Shown here: positions 1 through 4,575 of the stretch, in pieces
Layout: each line of letters starts with the position of its first letter
Numbering within the stretch: the first letter of the stretch is position 1
Assembly: GCA_035455265.1 (NCBI GenBank)
Contig: DATIFK010000163.1
Coordinates: 1-6,923 of the forward strand
Direction: 5' to 3'
Length of the DNA stretch: 6,923 bases
Origin: MGOM01 sp035455265
GTDB lineage: Bacteria > Chloroflexota > Anaerolineae > Anaerolineales > E44-bin32
Made by a program: the position numbers and the translations under genes
The notes under the pieces: model-generated
Seen by the model: only the letters and a program-made list of their open reading frames with translations
The model's database searches: none
What the model was told of the DNA's origin: nothing

Positions 1-2118
1 GCCGCCGGTGGGGCCGGAGGCGGAGAGCAGGCGTTCGAACTGGAGGGAGGTGACGACGTTGGGGTAGCGGCCGAGGCCGAACTCGCCGGAGAGCTCGGCG
101 TTGTAGATCTGGTAGCCCGGCGCCAGGATCACCGCCCCGACCTCCAGCGTTTCCGTTCGCTCGACCATGTTGTGATCGATGGCGAAGACGCCGCAGGCGT
201 ACACGCAGGCGAGACATTCGGAGCACACGCCGCACTGCAAACAGCGCTTCGCCTCGGCGCGGGCCTGGTGTTCGTTGAGGCCCAGGACGACCTCGCGGAA
301 GCTCGTGACCCGCTCCTCCATCGGCAGCATGGCGGGCTCGATGCGCGGCTGAGGGCGGATGCTTCCGGCGCGTACGCGTGCCGCCAGCTCCTCCTTGGTG
401 AACTTGAGCGCCGGCGCCGCGGCCGACTCGGTTGCCTTCAGGGGGACGCCGCGCAGGTGGCGGTCGATGGAGGCCGCCACGCGATGGCCCAGGGCGACGG
501 CTTCGATGATGTAGGTCGCACCGGTCTTGCGTCCGCCGACCACGAACAATCCCGGGTGAGGGCTGGCGAGCGTTTCCGCATCGCCGGTCAGATCGTCGAA
601 AGACGTGTCCAAGAACGTCAGGTCCGACTGCTGGCCGGCGGTGCCGATGACCGTGTCGACCGCCAACTGGAATTCCGACCCCGCTTCGATCTTCGGCCGG
701 CGGCGGCCTTTGGCGTCCGTCTCGGTGCCCTTGCCGGTTCGAGCAAGCGCGACGCCGACGACCGCGCCGTTTTCCGCCAGAATCCGGACCGCGGTGGTGT
801 GTTCGTGAAGATGAATCCCCTCGGCTTCGACGGCCGCCATTTCCCAGTGGTAGGCCGGCAGCTCGCCGCGCGGGCGATCGAGAACCAGATGGACCTCGGA
901 GGCGCCCAGGCGGCGCGCCACGGCCGCGGCGTCGAGGGCCGTGATGCCCCCGCCAAGGACGGCGATCCGATCACCGACCGCCACCGGCTCACCCAGGCTG
1001 ACCTTGCGCAGGAAAGTGGCCGCCGAGAGAACGCCGCTGGCCTCCTCGCCTTCGATGCCCAGCGAATGATCGCGGCTGGAGATGCCGGTGGCCAGGCAGA
1101 CGGCGTTGTAACCCTGCTTCAAGAGCTGGAGCGGATCGGCGATCGGCGAGTTGGTCTTCAGCACCACGCCGAGGGCGAGGATGTCGTCGATGTCCTGCTG
1201 CAGGACGCCCTTGGGCAATCGATGGGCAGGGATTCCGACCCGCATCATCCCGCCGGGAACCGGCAGGGCTTCGAAGACCGTCACTCCGTAGCCCATCTTG
1301 GCCAGATCGTGTGCGGCGGTGAGGCCGGCCGGCCCGGCGCCCACGACGGCCACCCACTGCGGCCGGGTGCGCGCTGCCGGCTTGACGGGATCGCGCCCGT
1401 ACGCCAGTGCGTAATCGAGGACGAAGCGCTTGAGCGACATGATGCCGACGGGCTCATCCACCAGGGCACGCGAGCAGTGGCCCTCACAAGGGTGATGGCA
1501 CGTGCGACCGCAAACGCTCGGGAACGGGTTGTCTTCCTTGATGACGCGGAAGGCTTCGCGGTAGCGGCCTTCGGCGATCAGGGCGATGTATCCCTGGGCG
1601 CGTTGGCCCACCGGGCACGCCGCCCGACACGGGGCGACGCCGAGCTTGTCGATGGCATAAGCCCCGGGCACGGCCTGCGGGTACAGCTTGTAGGCCGCCC
1701 GGCGCTGGGACAGGCCCTCGTTGAACGTGTCCGGGCGCGAGACCGGGCAGACCGTGGCGCAATCCCCGCAGCCGACGCAACGCATGACGTCGATGTAGCG
1801 CGGCTTGCGGCGCAGCGTGGCCGTGAAGTGGCCCGCTTCGCCGTCGACCCTGACGACTTCGGTGTCGACCATCAGATCGATGTTGGGATGGCGGCCGGCG
1901 TCGACCAGCTTCGGGCTGATGGTGCACATGGCGCAATCGTTGGTGGGGAAGGTCTTGTCGAGCTGGGCCATATGCCCGCCGATGGCCGAAGCGGTTTCGG
2001 CCAGGTGGACGCGGAAACCCTGCTCCGCCAGGTCGAGGCTGGCCTGAATGCCGGCGATCCCGCCGCCGACGACAAGGACGGCGCCGACGGGGGGCGTGTC
2101 GGCCGTTCCGTCGGTCAC
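1..2118 (-). CDS. hdrA: HdrA-type FAD/Fe-S oxidoreductase with a nested GltD-like module (3' end outside window)
   Basis: 706 residues are visible with no stop; the C-terminus lies beyond position 1. Start is GTG at 2118-2116, overlapping the upstream gene's TGA by 4 nt (GTGA), with AAGG 7 nt upstream. Domains: Rossmann FAD motif VVGGGIAGIQAS (about 16-27); the HdrA signature C62-A-M-C65 followed by SPKLVDAGRHPNI (68-80); a ferredoxin motif C114xxC117xxC120xxxC124P; then a GltD-like N-terminal Fe-S domain (C164, C168, C203, C207, C211, C215); a second Rossmann motif VVGAGPAGLTAAHDL (258-272) with PGGMMRVGIPAHRLP (288-302); an NAD(P)-type site LGGGITALDAA (388-398); then six Cys at C626/629/632/635/638/642 and a return to HdrA core sequence (GRYPNVVTSLQFERLLSASG, 683-702). 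HdrA is known as the flavin-bifurcating subunit of Hdr complexes, and GltD-like modules pass electrons between NAD(P)H and Fe-S centres. NAD(P)H coupling here is inference. A free-standing glutamate synthase subunit is unlikely because HdrA sequence lies on both sides. The family call is firm; the substrate is unknown. Confidence 0.93.
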   Translation of the reverse strand, partial: MTDGTADTPPVGAVLVVGGGIAGIQASLDLAEQGFRVHLAETASAIGGHMAQLDKTFPTNDCAMCTISPKLVDAGRHPNIDLMVDTEVVRVDGEAGHFTATLRRKPRYIDVMRCVGCGDCATVCPVSRPDTFNEGLSQRRAAYKLYPQAVPGAYAIDKLGVAPCRAACPVGQRAQGYIALIAEGRYREAFRVIKEDNPFPSVCGRTCHHPCEGHCSRALVDEPVGIMSLKRFVLDYALAYGRDPVKPAARTRPQWVAVVGAGPAGLTAAHDLAKMGYGVTVFEALPVPGGMMRVGIPAHRLPKGVLQQDIDDILALGVVLKTNSPIADPLQLLKQGYNAVCLATGISSRDHSLGIEGEEASGVLSAATFLRKVSLGEPVAVGDRIAVLGGGITALDAAAVARRLGASEVHLVLDRPRGELPAYHWEMAAVEAEGIHLHEHTTAVRILAENGAVVGVALARTGKGTETDAKGRRRPKIEAGSEFQLAVDTVIGTAGQQSDLTFLDTSFDDLTGDAETLASPHPGLFVVGGRKTGATYIIEAVALGHRVAASIDRHLRGVPLKATESAAAPALKFTKEELAARVRAGSIRPQPRIEPAMLPMEERVTSFREVVLGLNEHQARAEAKRCLQCGVCSECLACVYACGVFAIDHNMVERTETLEVGAVILAPGYQIYNAELSGEFGLGRYPNVVTSLQFERLLSASGPTGG

Positions 2119-2888
2119 GTCGCCACCTTCTCCAACAACTCGGCCACCACCCGCAGGAGCTCGGCGGGCGGAGCGGGCTTCTGCAGGTAGGCTTCCACGG
2201 CCATGCCGCGCCCGGTCTCCAATTGATAACGGCGGCGGCTGGCGTCTTCGACGACCGTCGTCAGCACCAGGATCGGCAGGTCGGCATACTCCTGGTCGGC
2301 CCGCAGCTCGCGGATCACGGCGAAGCCGTCCTTCTTGGGCATCAGCAGGTCGAGCACCAGCAGGTCGGGCTTGTGCTTGCGGACGAGGTGCAGGGCCACC
2401 TCGCCGTCGCGCGCCGTCGCCACGCGGTACGGGACCGACTGAAGGAAGGTGGCAACGGCCTCCAGGATGTCCGGATCGTCATCGGCGACGATGACGTAGG
2501 GCTGGTCGACGACCGCGCCCACTGCACGCAGCAGTTCCGCCGGCGGAGTCGGCTTCTCGAGGTAGTTCTGGACGTCCATGGTGCGGCCGGTCTCGAGCTC
2601 GTAGCGGCGATAGGCGGCGTCTTCGACGACGGTGGTCAGCACAATGACGGGGATGCCGGCGTAGCGAGGATCGCCGCTCAATTCGCGGATCACGGCGAAG
2701 CCGTCCATGCGCGGCATCAACATGTCGAGCAGGATCAGGTCCGGGATCTCGTCCTGGACGCGGCTCATGCACTGCTGGCCGTCGCGCGCCAGGGCGATCC
2801 GGTAGGGGCGGGTTTCCAGGACGGCCTTCATCCCTTCCAGGATGTCGGGATCGTCGTCGACGAGGAGGATGAGGGGCTGCTTCTTCAT
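2115..2888 (-). CDS. Response regulator with two tandem receiver (REC) domains and no output domain
   Basis: 257 residues, almost exactly two CheY-like receiver domains. REC1: acidic pocket D11-D13, phospho-acceptor D55 (LLDMLMP), T85/T86, K112 (EKP). REC2: D136-D138, D180 (VLDLLMP), T210/T211, K237 (QKP). Every catalytic residue recurs at an offset of exactly 125 residues, so the protein is an internal duplication without indels, and the DNA still shows it. Both domains look competent for phosphorylation. No DNA-binding, enzymatic or membrane segment follows, so output is probably by protein contact or phosphorelay; this is inference. The ATG at 2888 overlaps the TGA of the kinase gene by 4 nt (ATGA) and has a strong AGGAGG 8 nt upstream. 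Its TGA overlaps the next GTG start. The adjacent histidine kinase is the obvious partner. Each REC carries an unusual shared stretch after the Thr (TTVVEDA, then RRY-LETGR) of unknown meaning. Confidence 0.95.
   Translation of the reverse strand: MKKQPLILLVDDDPDILEGMKAVLETRPYRIALARDGQQCMSRVQDEIPDLILLDMLMPRMDGFAVIRELSGDPRYAGIPVIVLTTVVEDAAYRRYELETGRTMDVQNYLEKPTPPAELLRAVGAVVDQPYVIVADDDPDILEAVATFLQSVPYRVATARDGEVALHLVRKHKPDLLVLDLLMPKKDGFAVIRELRADQEYADLPILVLTTVVEDASRRRYQLETGRGMAVEAYLQKPAPPAELLRVVAELLEKVAT
2308..2331. repeat. Direct repeat copy A, from REC2 coding sequence
   Basis: This 24-bp stretch is identical to 2683-2706, exactly 375 bp away, and encodes the DGFAVIRE segment of the second receiver domain. 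It is the longest perfectly conserved block I found in the tandem REC duplication. A neighbouring shorter block (2242-2255 versus 2617-2630) has the same 375-bp spacing. Confidence 0.9.
2683..2706. repeat. Direct repeat copy B, from REC1 coding sequence
   Basis: Partner of 2308-2331 (24 of 24 bases identical, spacing 375 bp), encoding the same DGFAVIRE segment in the first receiver domain. Both copies are coding sequence, not an independent element. Confidence 0.9.
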
Positions 2889-4111
2889 CGGGCCGTCCTC
2901 CTGGGTGCCATGCTGGCTTCGGGGTCGGAGAGGCCTTCGGCATCGACGCTCGATGGGACGGAGGGAGATTCCGTCGCTTGTGCCAGCGAGCGCGGGATGC
3001 GCACGGTGAACTTCGTCCCGGACTTGCCGGCCTGGTACGGGCTGGCGATCTCGATCGTGCCGTCGTGGGCGCTGACGATCTTCTTGGCGATGGACAGCCC
3101 CAGGCCGGCGCCGCCGTAGCCTTCGGCGTTCTCGCCGCGGAAGAAATCCTCGAACACGTGCGGCTGGTCCCCGGCGGGGATGCCGATGCCTTCGTCCAAG
3201 ACCTCCAGCACCAGCGCCTCGGGCTCGTCGTGGGCGCGCAGGAGCACGGTGCTGCCTTCCGGGGAGAACTTCACCGCGTTCGCCAACAGGTTCGATACCA
3301 CCTGTCCCAAACGCCGCCGGGCGGCGACGAGGGGCTGGAGTTTGCCGGGAGAAACGACTTTGATCTGGATCGATTTCTGCTGGGCGGCCAGCCGGACGTC
3401 CTCGACGGCATCCGTGCTCAGGCGCGCCGGGTCCACCATCTCGAAGTCGGAGCGAATCTGGCTGGGCTGCATGCGGGCGAAGTCGACCACGTCGCTGATC
3501 AAGGCCCGCAGATCCGTCAATCGCAGCGACGAGCGCTCCAGCAGCCGCCGCTGCTTGTCCTCGACCGTGCCGCTGTAACCGCCCAGGATGAGCTGCAGGT
3601 TGCTTTCGACCGCCGCCAACGGCCGCTTGATCTCGTGCGAGATGACCGACAAGAAGTATGTCAGCATCCCGGTCGAGCTTTCCATACGATGCCGGACGAT
3701 CGAGGCGACGCGGTTGAGGATCTCGTAGCCGACGTCAGGCTGATCCAACATCATCTGGAGCAGTCGTTCGCCGGGGATCACCAACACCGTGGTTTCACCC
3801 TGGCAACTGCCGGATGAGGTGTACTCGTACGGGCGCACCAGGCTCGACCAGCCCACGGCCTGCCAGGGTCCCACCACTTCGATGGGCGCGTGGCGGGGGG
3901 TTCCGGTACGGCCCAGCTGCACTCGTTTGTCCAGGGCCACCCGACCTGCGAGGATCAGAAACAACTCGCGCGCCGGAGTGCCCTCGCTGAATAGAACGGT
4001 TCCATCCGGGCAGCGCCGCTCGACGGCCAGGGGGACGATGGCCTCGAGGAACGACTCGGGCAATCCGATGAACAGGTCGAAGCGGTTGAGCTGGTGCGGC
4101 GAGACGGCCAT
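2885..4111 (-). CDS. Soluble sensor histidine kinase with N-terminal CRP-like (cNMP-fold) domain
   Basis: 408 residues from ATG 4111-4109, the chosen start, with GGAAGA 6 nt upstream; a TTG at 4117-4115 that overlaps the mvhD stop is a possible alternative adding two residues. Residues about 15-135 resemble the CRP/FNR effector-domain fold: PDGTVLFSEGTPARELFLILAGRV in two halves, then VVGPWQAVGWSSLV and a segment ending in VLVIPGERLLQMM. A DHp helix pair follows with H-box SVISHEIKRPLAAVESN and phospho-acceptor H159. The ATPase domain has N-box NLLANAVKFS (N274, N278), G1 box DEGIGIP (D306) and G2 box GGAGLGLSIA (about 333-342). There is no signal peptide or membrane helix, so it should sense a cytoplasmic signal. 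The cNMP-fold domain lacks the obvious phosphate-binding Arg-Ala motif of CRP, so cAMP is unlikely; the ligand is unknown. The Ser/Pro-rich C-terminal tail (about 378-408) looks disordered. The gene ends in an ATGA overlap with the tandem-REC gene, its likely phosphotransfer partner. Confidence 0.93.
   Translation of the reverse strand: MAVSPHQLNRFDLFIGLPESFLEAIVPLAVERRCPDGTVLFSEGTPARELFLILAGRVALDKRVQLGRTGTPRHAPIEVVGPWQAVGWSSLVRPYEYTSSGSCQGETTVLVIPGERLLQMMLDQPDVGYEILNRVASIVRHRMESSTGMLTYFLSVISHEIKRPLAAVESNLQLILGGYSGTVEDKQRRLLERSSLRLTDLRALISDVVDFARMQPSQIRSDFEMVDPARLSTDAVEDVRLAAQQKSIQIKVVSPGKLQPLVAARRRLGQVVSNLLANAVKFSPEGSTVLLRAHDEPEALVLEVLDEGIGIPAGDQPHVFEDFFRGENAEGYGGAGLGLSIAKKIVSAHDGTIEIASPYQAGKSGTKFTVRIPRSLAQATESPSVPSSVDAEGLSDPEASMAPRRTAR
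2897..2902 (-). promoter_or_regulatory. Ribosome binding site of the tandem-REC gene
   Basis: On the minus strand this reads AGGAGG, 8 nt before the ATG at 2888-2886. It lies inside the 3' end of the kinase gene. It supports ATG 2888 as the start and suggests that the regulator can be initiated independently as well as by coupling through the ATGA overlap. Confidence 0.8.
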
Positions 4112-4113
4112 TC

Positions 4114-4575
4114 TCAATCTTCCGACGAGCCCTCCCGCTCGGCGGCAGGCTTCGTTCCATTGCCTGTGGGCCGGAGCGGGCTGGGTCCCAGCCGCTGGAT
4201 TTCAGCGGTCAACTCGGCCGCGGCAAAAGCGAACTGGCCGCCCATGGCCGAGGAAATGTTGATCATCTGCAAGCGTCGGCCGCCCAGGCCGATCTGATCC
4301 AGCAGCCGCCGGGTCCCTTCCACTCTTCGCCGTGCGTTGACATTACCCTCCAGGTAATGACAGTCGCCCGGCAGTCAACCGGCCACCAGCAGGCCGTCGA
4401 CACCTTCCTCGAAGGCCCGCAGCAGATGGTAGACATCGACGCGTCCGGTGCACGGCACTTCGACCACTTTGACCGCGGCCGGGTACTGCAGGCGCAGGCT
4501 TCCGGCCAGATCGGCGGCGTTGTAGGCGCAGTGGGTGCAGCAGAAGGCGACGATCGTCGGTTCCGGGTCAGGCAT
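4114..4575 (-). CDS. mvhD: MvhD-type hydrogenase/Hdr iron-sulfur subunit, probable selenoprotein (TGA read as Sec67)
   Basis: 153 residues when the TGA at 4377-4375 is read as selenocysteine. Both sides of the TGA match MvhD in one frame: IVAFCCTHCAYNAADLAGS (8-26; C12, C13, C16), VPCTGRVD (C42), EEGVDGLLVAG, then U67, LPGDCHYLEGN (C72), RRLLDQIGL, and the typical end AELTAEIQRLGPSPL. The family normally has Cys in the VAG-C-x-PGDCHY position, which is exactly where the TGA falls. The MvhD fold carries a [2Fe-2S] cluster and links a hydrogenase or formate dehydrogenase to HdrA; Sec-containing homologues (VhuD) are established in methanogens. The length is normal for the family apart from a charged tail of about 20 residues (PTGNGTKPAAEREGSSED). 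The ATG at 4575 overlaps the end of the upstream hdrA by 8 nt and has GAGGT 5 nt upstream. A conventional stop-to-stop caller would split the gene into 66- and 69-residue fragments. A TGC-to-TGA nonsense mutation is the alternative, judged less likely because of the adjacent hairpin. Confidence 0.92.
4330..4371 (-). promoter_or_regulatory. Candidate bacterial SECIS hairpin in mvhD
   Basis: Starting 3 nt after the TGA, the mRNA can fold into a 42-nt imperfect hairpin. From the top: loop UGGAG (4352-4348), a perfect 7-bp stem CAUUACC/GGUAAUG (4359-4353 with 4347-4341), a U-U mismatch, 2 bp (UG/CA), a 2x1 internal loop, 3 bp (GCG/CGC), one G-A mismatch and 3 bp (CCG/CGG). The loop begins 22 nt after the TGA and has G at its second position. 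As I recall the bacterial SECIS rules, the apical loop lies roughly 16-37 nt after UGA with a G in its first two positions, so it fits. An unpaired U below the apical stem is also seen in the E. coli fdhF element. The hairpin is coding (PGDCHYLEGN region) and would bind SelB with Sec-tRNA. Not tested by folding software. Confidence 0.8.
4375..4377 (-). other. In-frame TGA, candidate selenocysteine codon
   Basis: Codon 67 of mvhD. It replaces the family's conserved Cys just before the PGDCHY motif, and reading frame and homology continue unbroken for 86 further codons. All four gene ends in the window (4570-4568, 4116-4114, 2887-2885, 2117-2115) are TGA stops, so a genome-wide reassignment of TGA is excluded and the recoding must be local. 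Confidence 0.85.

Noticed and set aside
172..2190. 672-codon open frame on the plus strand.
   Set aside because: It is antisense to the HdrA/GltD-like gene, whose minus-strand translation shows clear flavin and Fe-S motifs over the whole length. The plus-strand product is low-complexity, rich in Gly, Ala, Asp and Arg, and typical of GC-rich shadow frames.
4115..4117. TTG at 4117 as the kinase start.
   Set aside because: It gives a tidy 4-nt TTGA overlap with mvhD, but ATG at 4111 is only two codons later, is the more usual start and has GGAAGA at good spacing. The choice changes the protein by two residues.
4114..4323. Separate 69-residue gene starting at GTG 4323, downstream of a 66-residue gene ending at 4375.
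   Set aside because: The two pieces are consecutive halves of one MvhD protein in the same frame, separated by a single TGA and 17 homologous codons. One gene with a recoded TGA explains both.
4375..4377. Genome-wide TGA reassignment (to Trp or Gly) as the reason for the in-frame TGA.
   Set aside because: Every gene end visible in the window uses TGA as a true stop, with overlapping starts placed on it, and the position in the family calls for Cys/Sec rather than Trp or Gly.
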